Shown here: positions 55,771-64,000 of the stretch, piece by piece
Numbering within the stretch: position 1 is the first letter of the stretch
Layout of the letters: each line of letters opens with the position of its first letter
Origin: Roseiarcus sp963835885
GTDB taxonomy: Bacteria; Pseudomonadota; Alphaproteobacteria; Rhizobiales; Beijerinckiaceae
Assembly (NCBI GenBank): GCA_963835885.1
Contig: CAWIHF010000027.1
Coordinates: forward strand, 62,001-126,000
Reading direction: 5' to 3'
Length of the DNA: 64,000 nt
Notes under the pieces: model-generated
Told to the model about the DNA's origin: nothing
Database searches by the model: none
Seen by the model: only the letters and a program-made list of their open reading frames with translations
Translations under genes and position numbers: made by a program

Positions 55771-57871
55771 CTAACCCGCCTCGACAAGCCGGGCCGCTTC
55801 GTCGCGCTCGAACAGATAGAGCAGCAGCCTGAGAGCCCGGTTTTCGTCGCCCGCCAGCCTTTCGCTGCTCTCGAGCGCCGCCCGCGCGTCCAAGCGCGCC
55901 CGCGCCAAAAGGCCGCCGTGGATTTCGAGCCTGGCGAAGCGGAAGCCGGGTGCTCCGGCCTGACGCGCGCCCAGCACGTCGCCTTCGCCGCGCAGGCGCA
56001 AATCCTCCTCGGCGATGCGAAAGCCGTCCTCCGTCGCCCGTAGCGTTTCGAGCCGCGTCCGGGCCGTCTCGCCGAGCGGGCCCTTATAAAGCAGGAGGCA
56101 GCTCGAGCGGCCGGCCCCACGTCCGACTCGGCCGCGCAGCTGGTGTAATTGTGCGAGTCCGAACCGCTCGGCGCGCTCGACGATCATGATGGTCGCCTCC
56201 GGCACGTCGACGCCGACCTCGATGACCGTGGTCGCAACCAAAATCCTGGTCTCGCCGCGATGGAAGCGCTCCATCGCCGCGTCCTTTTCCGCGCCGGCCA
56301 TTCGGCCATGCACCAATCCGACGGCGTCTCCAAAGACGGCGCGCAAGGCGTCGTAGCGCTCCTCTGCCGCCGCTGCGTCGAGCGTTTCGCTTTCTTCCAC
56401 CAGGGGGCAGATCCAGTAGGCGCGCGCCCCCGAAGCGAGCGCCCGCGACAGCCCCACGACGACCTCGTCGAGCCGCTCGATCGGCATGGCGCGGGTGTCG
56501 ATCGGCTGCCGCCCCGGCGGCTTCTCGCGCAGGGCGGAAACGTCCATGTCGCCGAAATAGGCGAGCACCAGCGAGCGTGGGATCGGCGTCGCCGTCATCA
56601 CCAGCAGGTCGGCCACCTCCCCCTTCGACGCCAGCGCCAGCCGCTGCCGGACGCCGAACCGGTGCTGTTCGTCGACGACCGCCAGGCCAAGGTCGGCGAA
56701 GACGACGCTTTCCTGGAAGAGCGCGTGGGTGCCGACCGCGATGTCGATCTCGCGCTCGGCTAGCGCCGCCAGCGTGTCGCGGCGCTCGGAGGCCCTGTCG
56801 CGGCCGGTCATCAGCGCGACGCGCAAGTTCACCTTCTCAGCGAGCGGCGCGATCCGCTCAAAATGCTGCCGGGCAAGCACTTCCGTCGGCGCCATCATCG
56901 CCGCCTGCCGTCCGGCCTCGATCACGTCCGCCATCGCGAGGAGCGCAACGACAGTCTTGCCAGAGCCGACGTCGCCTTGCAGGAGCCGGATCATCCGCTT
57001 CTCGGCCCTCAGATCGCCGCGGATTTCATCGATTGCCCGGGCTTGAGCGCCGGTCAGCGAGAATGGCAGCGCGGCCTCGAGGCGGCGCGCCAGCGCGCCC
57101 TCGGCGACATGCGCCCGCCCCGCGATCGTCCGCATTTTCGCGCGCGCGAGCAGAAGGGCAAGCTGGTTGGCCAGCAGCTCGTCGTAGGCGAGGCGGGTCG
57201 CGCCGCGGCCGGACGGATCGATGTCCTCGGGCGTCTGCGGCCGATGCATCGTCTCGAGCGCCGCGGCGAAGCCTGGCAGGTTCAATCGATCGCGCGTTTC
57301 GGCGCCGATCCATTCGGGCAGGCGCGGCAAGCGCTTCAGCGCGCCCTCGGCGGCGCGCGCGACGGTGCGCTGAAACAGGCCCTTCGGTCAGGCCGTAGAC
57401 CGGCTCGACGGCGGGAAGTTTTGCGAATTCCTCCGCGTTCAAGACCCGGTCGGGATGAACGATCTGGCGGAATCCGTCGTAGATCTCGAGCTTGCCGGAA
57501 ATCCATCGGGTCGCGCCGACCGGCAGGCGCGAGCGTACCCATTGGTGATTGGCGAGAAAGAACACCAATTCGACGTCGCCGGTGTCGTCCTCGACCAAGA
57601 CTTTGAACGGCGCGCGCGAGCGCGGGCTCGGCGGCTCCCGATGCTCCGTGACTTTCGCCTCGATGGTCACGATCGTGCCCGGAACCGCGTCGCGGATTTT
57701 TGGGCGCGAACGCCGGTCGAGGGTCGAATGGGGCAGATGGAACAGCACGTCGACCACCCGCGCCCCCTGTGGCTTGCCGAGTAGGCGGTCGAACAATCTG
57801 GCGTTCTTCGGTCCGATCCCCGGCAGCGTCTCGGCCGGAGCGAACAGCGGATCGAGGAGGGACGGGCGCAT
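55771..57871 (-). CDS. recG: ATP-dependent DNA helicase RecG, frameshifted
   Basis: Reverses stalled replication forks and processes recombination junctions. About 700 residues. The wedge domain starts MRPSLLDPLFAPAETLPGIG and PKNARLFDRLLGKPQGARVV. An indel near 57385 moves the frame before RLPRLPEWIGAETRDRLNLP. The helicase part has Walker A RLLQGDVGSGKTVVALLAM, AVVDEQHRFGVRQRLAL (DEQH), VMTATPIPRSLVLAYFGDMD, and motifs V/VI IEVGVDVPEATIMIVERAE and LHQLRGRVGRGAGRSSCLLL. Only the one defect is seen. Divergent from nothing; its promoter must lie in 57872-58193. Confidence 0.95.
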
Positions 57872-58193
57872 AGGGTCTTATAGCAAGGCCTGCGAGGTCG
57901 CGGCGCAAGCGAGAGGCGCGAACGCGGGGCGCGGTCAGAATGTAGCCGCGCTCGGTGAACGCGGCCGACGGAGTCGGTGACGTCACTCGGTGGTGAATTG
58001 ATTTACCGCCAAGGTCACGAAGGAGGCGCCCGAGTGTTGCCGCACCCGCCATTGGTAGACCTGAGCGAGGGTGCGATGATTTCCCTGCTCACGCGATTTT
58101 CGCCAAATAAATTCCCTGCTCCGTTGCGTAGGTAATTTCGGAACTTCAACATTCTCGGAAGTTCGATCTAAAGGGTGCGAGCGCCCGACGGCA
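57872..58193. repeat. Intergenic stretch with a TTCCCTGCTC island
   Basis: About 320 bases between recG and proA without a gene. TTCCCTGCTC occurs at 58081 and again at 58112, 31 bases apart, in an AT-rich setting (cgccaaataaattccctgct), and TTCGGAACTTCAAC follows. It resembles the islands at 26355, 28140 and 42714. Nothing else is recognised here. Confidence 0.5.
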
Positions 58194-59486
58194 TCAGGGT
58201 CGAACCTGGCCGTCGCCGCGCACCCGATACTTGAAGGTGCAAAGCTGCTCGACCCCGACTGGACCTCTCGCATGCATCCGCCCGGTGGCGATGCCGATCT
58301 CCGCCCCGAAGCCGAACTCGCCCCCGTCGGCGAATTGGGTTGAGGCGTTGTGGATGACGATCGCCGAGTCGACTTCCTTGAGGAACTTTTCCGCGGCCGC
58401 CTTGTCTTCGGTCACGATGCAGTCGGTGTGGTGCGAGCCGTAGGTTTCGATGTGGTCGATCGCCGCCTCGAGGCTGTCGACGACTCCGACTGCGATGATC
58501 GCGTCGAGATATTCGGTCCGCCAATCCTCCTCGGTCGCAGCCTTCACGCGCGCATCCGCCTGCTGCACGACCGCATCGCCGCGCACCGCGCAGCCCGCCT
58601 GCGCGAGCGCCTCGATCAGCGGTCTCAGCATGCGGTCCGCAGCGCTCCGATGAACGAGCAGCGTCTCCGCCGCGCCGCAAATTCCGGTGCGTCGCATTTT
58701 GGCGTTGACGACGATGCGGACCGCCTTGTGTAGGTCGGCCGCCCGGTCGACGTAGACGTGCACGACGCCCTCGAGGTGGGCGAAGACGGGCACCCTCGCT
58801 TCGCGCTGCACCCGGTCCACTAGGCTCTTTCCGCCCCGTGGAACGATAACGTCCAGCGCTCCGCCGAGGCCCTCCAGCATCTCGCCGACCGCGGCACGCG
58901 AGGTGAAAGGCGCGCGTGCGATGGCCAATTCGGGAAGGCCAGCCTCTTTGAGGCCCTCGACAAGGCAGGCGTGGATCGCAGCCGACGAGTGAAAACTGTC
59001 CGAGCCGCCGCGCAGCACCGCAGCATTGCCGCTCTTCAGACAGAGAGCGCCAGCGTCCGCAGTGACGTTCGGTCGGCTCTCGTAGATGACTCCGACGACG
59101 CCAAGCGGCGTCGCCACCCTCTCGATGACGAGTCCATTCGGTCGGGTGAATGTCGCCAGCACCCGCCCAACCGGATCGGCCAGCGACGCCACCTCCTCGA
59201 GACCCCGCGCCATCGCCTCGATGCGTGTTTCGTTCAGCGCCAAGCGGTCCAGGAACGCAGGCGTCAGGCCTTTCGCGCGGCCATCCGCGAGATCGCGCGC
59301 GTTCGCGGCAAGCGTTCCCGCGGAGCGTTCCCGAAGGAAGCGGGCGCTCGCCGTCAAGGCACGATTCTTCTGCTCCGCCGAGGCATTGCCGAGAACGCGC
59401 GCGGCCGCGCGAGCCTCGGCTCCGATGCGCCGCATCGCGGCTCGGACCTCCGTTTCCGGCTCAAGGGTTTGAACAGCGGCGGACAT
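58194..59486 (-). CDS. proA: Gamma-glutamyl phosphate reductase
   Basis: Second step of proline synthesis. Intact, 430 residues from ATG 59486 (MSAAVQTLEPETEVRAAMRR). Visible are ERVATPLGVVGVIYESRPNV, CLKSGNAAVLRGGSDSFHSS, DVIVPRGGKSLVDRVQREAR, the catalytic Cys in AKMRRTGICGAAETLLVHRS and SEFGFGAEIGIATGRMHARG-like ending (GGEFGFGAEIGIATGRMHA). Family partner proB is not in the window. The next gene downstream is a repeat island, and upstream is mogA in the same direction. Confidence 0.95.
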   Translation of the reverse strand: MSAAVQTLEPETEVRAAMRRIGAEARAAARVLGNASAEQKNRALTASARFLRERSAGTLAANARDLADGRAKGLTPAFLDRLALNETRIEAMARGLEEVASLADPVGRVLATFTRPNGLVIERVATPLGVVGVIYESRPNVTADAGALCLKSGNAAVLRGGSDSFHSSAAIHACLVEGLKEAGLPELAIARAPFTSRAAVGEMLEGLGGALDVIVPRGGKSLVDRVQREARVPVFAHLEGVVHVYVDRAADLHKAVRIVVNAKMRRTGICGAAETLLVHRSAADRMLRPLIEALAQAGCAVRGDAVVQQADARVKAATEEDWRTEYLDAIIAVGVVDSLEAAIDHIETYGSHHTDCIVTEDKAAAEKFLKEVDSAIVIHNASTQFADGGEFGFGAEIGIATGRMHARGPVGVEQLCTFKYRVRGDGQVRP

Positions 59487-59575
59487 TGAGAAATCCCGTT
59501 TCTTTTTACACCAGTTACCGGGACGCGTCGGCAAACGCTAACGTTTTCGGCTACGTGGCGCTCCGGCAGCAACGT

Positions 59576-60106
59576 TCATGACTTTGGCCGGAAGGCTTTG
59601 CAGAATTCGGGGTTTGTCTCCAACCGGTCGCCGCCGATGAGATCGATGCAGTAGGGAACAGCGGCGAAGATGGCGTCGAGGCAGGTGCGAATCGCTGTCG
59701 GCCTGCCCGGGAGGTTGACGATGAGGCTCGACCCGCGTGTGCCCGCGATCTGACGCGACAGGATCGCGGTGGGGACCTCAACGAGGCTCGCTGCCCGCAT
59801 CAGTTCGCCGAAGCCAGGCAACAGCCGGTCGCACACCGCCTCCGTCGCTTCGGGCGTGACGTCGCGCGGGCTCGGGCCGGTGCCCCCCGTCGTTAAGACG
59901 AGCGAGCAGCGTTCGCGGTCGGCGAGTTCGCGAAGCGCCGCCTCGATCGCCGATCGTTCGTCGGACACCAGCCGGCGAACTGGCCGCCAGGGCGAGCTGA
60001 GGAGATCCTGCAGCGCCGCTTCGATACCGGGCCCGCCCCTGTCCTCATAGACGCCTTGCGAGGCCCGGTCGGATACCGTGACGATACCGATGGGAATGTC
60101 CGTCAA
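59576..60106 (-). CDS. mogA: Molybdopterin adenylyltransferase MogA-like
   Basis: Activates molybdopterin by adenylation during molybdenum cofactor synthesis. Intact 176 residues: IPIGIVTVSDRASQGVYEDR, GGPGIEAALQDLLSS, then the conserved SLVLTTGGTGPSPRDVTPEA with the ATP/MPT site, and GTRGSSLIVNLPGRPTAIRT. The start is TTG 60106 with a GGAG box. Upstream of proA by 89 bases and probably co-transcribed. MoaB is the close alternative; the PSPRDVTPEAT form fits MogA. Confidence 0.9.
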   Translation of the reverse strand: MTDIPIGIVTVSDRASQGVYEDRGGPGIEAALQDLLSSPWRPVRRLVSDERSAIEAALRELADRERCSLVLTTGGTGPSPRDVTPEATEAVCDRLLPGFGELMRAASLVEVPTAILSRQIAGTRGSSLIVNLPGRPTAIRTCLDAIFAAVPYCIDLIGGDRLETNPEFCKAFRPKS

Positions 60107-60231
60107 AGTTTACTCCGCGATGATCGCCAGCCGCGCATATAGCCCGACCTGCGTTCTCGGTCCGAAGCGTAAGCTGCCCCCTTTGTTATGCAGGGTCGAG
60201 CTGGTTGGCTCGGAGCGAAGTATGCGTATCT

Positions 60232-61206
60232 CTAATCGGAAGCAGGGGTTTCGTCGCTAACTGTATTGGCGTTCGGCGCTTCGAGATCGTCTTCAGCGGC
60301 TTGACGGGCGCTAAAACCATAGGGCGATCGTAGCCGCCTGCGTCGCCCTCGACCTGGAAAAACGGTGTCGCTCGGCGATGTCCCGCCAAATCCCGCCCCT
60401 GTCTCGGTTGCATTCTGATCCGTTGGAGTTGCGACTTGTTCGGAAACAGGAACGGTGTCCGAGTCCGAAACGCCCGATTTCGGCTCTCCGGTTATGAACG
60501 ACGGAAGTGCGGCTGCCGGTATGCTTTCGGCATCCGTTTCCCGTGGAGACAGAGAAGAAGCATCTCGATGGGGACGGAACTCGCGCTGACGTTCATCCCA
60601 ATTCTGCCTATTGTCACGGTATCCGTCGTTGCGCTCTCCGAACTGGCGGTCGGGACGGGGTCCGCGGTCTGGAAAGCGGTTGCCCTGCCGGTCCTGCCGA
60701 ACCGGATAACCCCCTCGATCATGCTGGCCGGGTCGATTATCCGGTTCAAATTGCTGCCGCTCGACATATGGCTGTGGGGCGTTTGGAGCGGCGGTCGGAG
60801 GCCCCTGAAATCCATGGTTTTGTTGCTGGTAAGGTCCCGCGCGCTCGGAAGGAGAAGCGAACCGGTCAGACATTGCAGTAAAATCGTCGCCCTCGTCGAA
60901 CTCGCCAGCCTCACCTTCTTCCGCCGCTCGCTGCTGACCGCTCTGCGCCATCGCCTGAGCAGCTTGGGCCGCAGCGATCAATCGGTAATAATGCTCGGCG
61001 TGTTGCAAGTAGTTCTCGGCGGCGACAGGATCGCCTCCAGTATGGGCATCTCGCGCGAGCTGAAGGTATTTCTCGGCGACATGTTGCGCGTTTCCTCGAA
61101 TTTTCACGTCGGGACCGTTCAATTCGTAAGATCGCGTTAACGGATTAGGCCCTCGACGGTTGTTGGAGGGCCGGCCGCGCATTCGCTTGTTTTGACCTGG
61201 TCTCAT
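60232..61206 (-). CDS. DUF4167 protein, probable RNA-binding
   Basis: Intact 324-residue protein starting MRPGQNKRMRGRPSNNRRGP, the conserved start of the DUF4167 family of alphaproteobacteria. The ordered part is residues 1-75 (NPLTRSYELNGPDVKIRGNA, AEKYLQLARDAHTGGDPVAA, ENYLQHAEHYYRLIAAAQ). The rest is low complexity, rich in Gln, Arg, Asp and Pro. The basic N-terminus and helical hairpin suggest binding to nucleic acid; function is not established. ATG 61206 has a GGAAAAGG box. Confidence 0.87.
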   Translation of the reverse strand: MRPGQNKRMRGRPSNNRRGPNPLTRSYELNGPDVKIRGNAQHVAEKYLQLARDAHTGGDPVAAENYLQHAEHYYRLIAAAQAAQAMAQSGQQRAAEEGEAGEFDEGDDFTAMSDRFASPSERAGPYQQQNHGFQGPPTAAPNAPQPYVERQQFEPDNRPGQHDRGGYPVRQDRQGNRFPDRGPRPDRQFGERNDGYRDNRQNWDERQREFRPHRDASSLSPRETDAESIPAAALPSFITGEPKSGVSDSDTVPVSEQVATPTDQNATETGAGFGGTSPSDTVFPGRGRRRRLRSPYGFSARQAAEDDLEAPNANTVSDETPASD

Positions 61207-61590
61207 TGCCTTTTCCGGTTTTCCACTTTGATGTCTCGCCGGGCCGCAGACAATCGTGAGCGTCCGCCCGGACTTCGAGCACTTTTCACACGGCTCCCGC
61301 CATATTCGTCGCACCGGAAGCCCCTGTGCGTCCCGTCAGCCCGCTTAGGGACGAACGCCTGCGCTGAGATGCCTGCTCGCACGCCCCGCCAGCATCATCC
61401 GGCCAAACACATGTACGCTAGCGCTTTCCGCTTCCTGGCAAACACCGCCGCTCGCATTTCGGCAAACGAGTCGCGTTCAGCTTGCTGAGCTGCTTGGTCG
61501 CAACCACCGGCGGCTGATCCCGCGCCATGCAGACCACGCCGACCTGCGGCAAATCTTCGCGCAGGATAGCTGGTTTCGCTGCCGCCGCCT
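61207..61590. other. Intergenic stretch before the ISNCY relic
   Basis: About 380 bases with no gene I can support. Short frames with basic composition (for example around 61192-61488) look like chance reading of GC-rich DNA. The right part may include the ruined 5' portion of the ISNCY transposase gene, but no conserved sequence is seen before 61591. Confidence 0.4.
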
Positions 61591-62345
61591 TTGTGGGAGC
61601 GCTGGTTGTTGCAGGGGATGATGCTGCATCAGGACGGCTCGCGACACGTCTGGCTCGAAGGCCAGCTGGCGCTCGATCTCATTGCGACGTTGGACGACGC
61701 GACCGGGGCGATCTATTCGGCGGTTCTGGTCGAGGAGGAGGGTACGGCTTCGACGTTCCGGGCGCTGAAAGAGACGTTCGGGGCTCACGGGCTGCTGATG
61801 AGCTTCTATACGGATCGCGGTTCACACTACTTCCATACCGCTGAGGCGGGCGGCAAGATCGACTGCAGCTGCCTGACGCAGGTGGGCTGGGCGCTCGAGC
61901 AACTCGGCGTCGAGCATATCGGGGCTTATTCGCTGCAGGCGCGCGGGCGCTCGGAACGGGCGTTCCAGACTTGCAGGAGCGGCTGGTGAAGGAGCTCAAG
62001 CTCGCTGGGATCACGGCGATCGAGGCGGCCAACGCGTTCATCTGCGAGGTCTATCTGCCGCCACAACGAGCGCTTCGCGGTCGCGCTGGCGCAGCTCGGT
62101 TCGGCCTTCACCCAGATCCCGGGCGTCGACTCGATGAGATCCTGTGCGTGCAGGAGGAGCGCAGGTCGGCAACGACAATTGCGTCTACCGCCGCTCAACC
62201 TGCAGATCCCGGAGAGCTGCGGCCGCCTTCGTCAAGGCGAGGGTCAAGGTCCATCCTACCGGATGGCTCGCCGCCGTCTTACGGCCGCGCTGCATCGGCC
62301 GCTCACCAGAAAGGAGCGATCCGGGACGCGAAAAACGCCGCTTAA
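61591..62345 (+). pseudogene. ISNCY-family (IS1202-like) transposase remnant
   Basis: C-terminal two thirds of a DDE transposase in pieces: GMMLHQDGSRHVWLEGQLAL, DLIATLDDATGAIYSAVLVE (first Asp), YTDRGSHYFHTAEAGGKIDC (second Asp region) and GAYSLQARGRSERAFQT with the catalytic Glu. After an indel near 61975 it reads LQERLVKELKLAGITAIEAA and NAFICEVYLP; after further shifts, VGNDNCVYRRST and the end GAIRDAKNAA with stop TAA 62343-62345. The N-terminal DNA-binding part is missing and at least four frame breaks are present, so it is inactive. Confidence 0.8.
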
Positions 62346-62379
62346 ATCCGCTTGGTGGCGCGCCTGTGGGCATGTGGGC

Positions 62380-64000
62380 GTGTGCCGCAGAGGCACGGAA
62401 AGGAGTTCGGCAATGAACTGAACGCTGAACCGTGGCGTGAAGCTGCGCAGGAGATGATGGTAGGCCCATCGGGATCGGCTTTCAGGAGCAGGTCTCAAAC
62501 CAGTCCGAGCTGCTGCGGTCAAAAGCCGTGGTGGTGAACGTCGGATCAAAAGTCCCGGGATGGATCTGGGGCAGGTGGGTGTCCGGAAGCCGAGCGGAAG
62601 CAAACCCTCGAAGACGCGTCGATAACCATACGTGCCGTCAAAACCAGAGGCGGTCCACATCTCTGGGATCAGCCCGCCGAGAGCCTGATGACCGGGCGGG
62701 CGGCGACCGGCGTATAGGGGGCGGGAGCCGGACACAGGCTGTTGCGCGGAACTGCGGGAACCAGCTCTTGGATGCCAAGGGAGAAGCACAAGCGGCGCAC
62801 ACCGCGAGGCGAGAGTACCGAAGCCAAGAGCTGAGTCGGATCGGCCTATAGTAGCGAGGAAGGCTTCGTAATGGGGCTGGAGCGAAGGGGCCGAGTCAGG
62901 TGGTCGTAGGGATCGAAGCAACTGGGAACAGGATGACGACGACAAATACGACGAACAAGCCCTTCTTGATCGAGAAGTGGCGAGTGTACGAAGCCTATAA
63001 AGCGGTCAAATCCAACCAGGGTGCGGCCGGCGTGGATGGTCAGACGATCGAGGCATTCGAGGCCGACTTGAAGGGAAACCTTTATAAGATCTGGAATCGG
63101 ATGAGCTCGGGAACCTACTTTCCGCCGCCAGTCCGCGCTGTCTCCATTCCTAAGAAGAGTGGGGGCGAAAGGATTTTGGGTGTGCCCACCGTAAGCGACC
63201 GGATCGCGCAGATGGTGGTCAAACAACTGATTGAGCCGGATCTCGATCCCATATTCCTGTCGGACTCCTACGGCTACAGGCCGAATAAATCGGCGCTGGA
63301 TGCGGTAGGCGTCACGCGCAAGCGGTGCTGGAAATATGACTGGGTCCTTGAATTCGACATCAAAGGTCTGTTCGACAACATCACGCACGACCTGCTGCTT
63401 AAGGCCGTTCGGAAACATGTGAAGTGCAAGTGGGCGCTGATCTATATCGAAAGATGGCTGACAGCGCCCATGGAACAGGACGGAACAACGATCGCGCGAG
63501 ATCGCGGCACCCCACAAGGGGGCGTGATCAGCCCGATCCTTGCCAACCTGTTCCTGCATTACGCATTCGATCACTGGATGCGGCGGGCCTACCCGGACCT
63601 CCCATGGTGTCGGTACGCGGATGATGGGCTGGTTCATTGCCGGACTGAGCACGAAGCGGAAGCGGTCAAGACCGCGCTCCAAGCCCGGTTGTCGGAATGT
63701 CGGCTCGAACTGCATCCCACCAAAACAAGGATCGTCTACTGCAAGGTCACAGGCCACCGGGGCATGCATCCGAACGTCAAGTTTGACTTTCTCGGGTACT
63801 GCTTCCGGCCCCGACGGGTCCTGCGTCCGTCAGACCGAAAGGTGGTCGGCGGATTCACGCCGGCGGTGAGTCCCACGGCACTGAAGGCGATGCGCGCGGC
63901 GATCCGGGACTTGAACATTCGGCGAAGTACGCAGGTGTCGTTGGCCGACATCGCCCGGAAGCTCAATCCGCTCCTTCGGGGGTGGATTGCCTATTACGGG
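62380..64000 (+). mobile_element. Group II intron, partial (runs off the window)
   Basis: The intron-encoded reverse transcriptase (from 62933) shows a group II intron. The RNA part in front of it should span domains I-IV. GTGTG at 62380-62384 fits the GUGYG 5' boundary consensus and begins a small hairpin (GTGCC-gcaga-GGCAC), so this is my tentative 5' end, 35 bases after the ISNCY stop codon. I could not fold the RNA or see the 3' end (domains V and VI), which lies outside the window. Insertion beside a dead transposon is typical for such introns. Confidence 0.6.
62933..64000 (+). CDS. ltrA: Group II intron reverse transcriptase/maturase, C-terminus cut by window edge
   Basis: An uninterrupted frame of 356 codons to the window end. 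RT blocks in order: NQGAAGVDGQTIEAFE (RT0/1), ISIPKKSGGERILGVPTVSD-like RAVSIPKKSGGERILGV, FLSDSYGYRPNKSALDAV, LEFDIKGLFDNITHD (first Asp), RGTPQGGVISPILANLFLHY, and the active site WCRYADDGLVHC with YADD near residue 227-230. Then FDFLGYCFRPRR and the maturase (GIIM) domain ending LNPLLRGWIAYYG. ATG 62933 is the first start. It should splice and retrotranspose the intron if the missing end is intact. Confidence 0.93.
   Translation, partial: MTTTNTTNKPFLIEKWRVYEAYKAVKSNQGAAGVDGQTIEAFEADLKGNLYKIWNRMSSGTYFPPPVRAVSIPKKSGGERILGVPTVSDRIAQMVVKQLIEPDLDPIFLSDSYGYRPNKSALDAVGVTRKRCWKYDWVLEFDIKGLFDNITHDLLLKAVRKHVKCKWALIYIERWLTAPMEQDGTTIARDRGTPQGGVISPILANLFLHYAFDHWMRRAYPDLPWCRYADDGLVHCRTEHEAEAVKTALQARLSECRLELHPTKTRIVYCKVTGHRGMHPNVKFDFLGYCFRPRRVLRPSDRKVVGGFTPAVSPTALKAMRAAIRDLNIRRSTQVSLADIARKLNPLLRGWIAYYG

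Noticed and set aside
62846..63769. A minus-strand open frame opposite the reverse transcriptase gene
   Set aside because: The + strand shows all RT blocks with YADD, and the antisense frame is explained by codon pattern.
62933..64000. Reverse transcriptase considered as part of a retron or diversity-generating element
   Set aside because: The sequence has the group II intron blocks and a maturase domain ending LLRGWIAYYG; no template/variable repeat or retron RNA was seen.

Overview
The window looks like a piece of a high-GC alphaproteobacterial chromosome, most likely from the order Hyphomicrobiales (Rhizobiales). The evidence is gene content: Hsp20 followed by a DUF1150 gene, a DUF2849-cysI-cysH-DUF934 sulfite block, a DUF4167 gene, a fused indolepyruvate ferredoxin oxidoreductase, an OpgC protein and REP-like palindromes typical of that order. 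No rRNA operon or CRISPR array is present, and one tRNA (Leu, CAG) was found. About one third of the protein genes, including single-copy housekeeping genes (hemH, recG, hldE, thyA, cysI), carry one or more small frameshifts. This pattern is easier to explain by sequencing or assembly error than by mass gene decay, so broken genes are described by the product they would make.

Layout. 1-3.7 kb is a mobile-element graveyard: an IS66 transposase fragment, then two inverted, decayed IS3 copies flanking a GspC-like secreted protein gene and a 109-nt tract with no cytosine. A tRNA-Leu and rimO mark the return to core chromosome. 5.8-11.7 kb (minus strand) is a full 3-hydroxybenzoate/gentisate pathway: transporter, 6-hydroxylase, gentisate dioxygenase, maleylpyruvate isomerase, fumarylpyruvate hydrolase and a MarR regulator whose probable operator lies in both promoters. 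12-14 kb holds an aldehyde dehydrogenase with its DUF779 partner. 14.5-20.4 kb holds a papain-like peptidase, folA-thyA, a decayed HEVMH metallopeptidase, Hsp20 with a possible RNA thermometer, and a RecD-like helicase.

20.4-36 kb holds assimilatory sulfate reduction genes, hemH, msrB, purU, an arylesterase next to a YbbA/YbbP-type ABC exporter, an acyl-CoA synthetase and ftsH. 36-41.5 kb is a surface-glycan region (hldE, a GT9-like remnant, a truncated gene, an internally inverted IS630 relic, a methyltransferase and a GT4 glycosyltransferase). 41.5-48.5 kb holds a glutathionyl-hydroquinone reductase, an intergenic island with helically phased TAACAGG motifs, and an indolepyruvate oxidoreductase operon.

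48.7-52.7 kb is a trehalose operon (otsB, a GH15 enzyme, otsA). 52.7-61.2 kb holds an aldo/keto reductase, overlapping SGNH hydrolase and OpgC genes, recG, proA, mogA and a DUF4167 gene. The right end is mobile again: an ISNCY transposase relic followed by a group II intron whose reverse transcriptase runs off the window. All calls rest on reading translations and motifs by eye; no database search was run.
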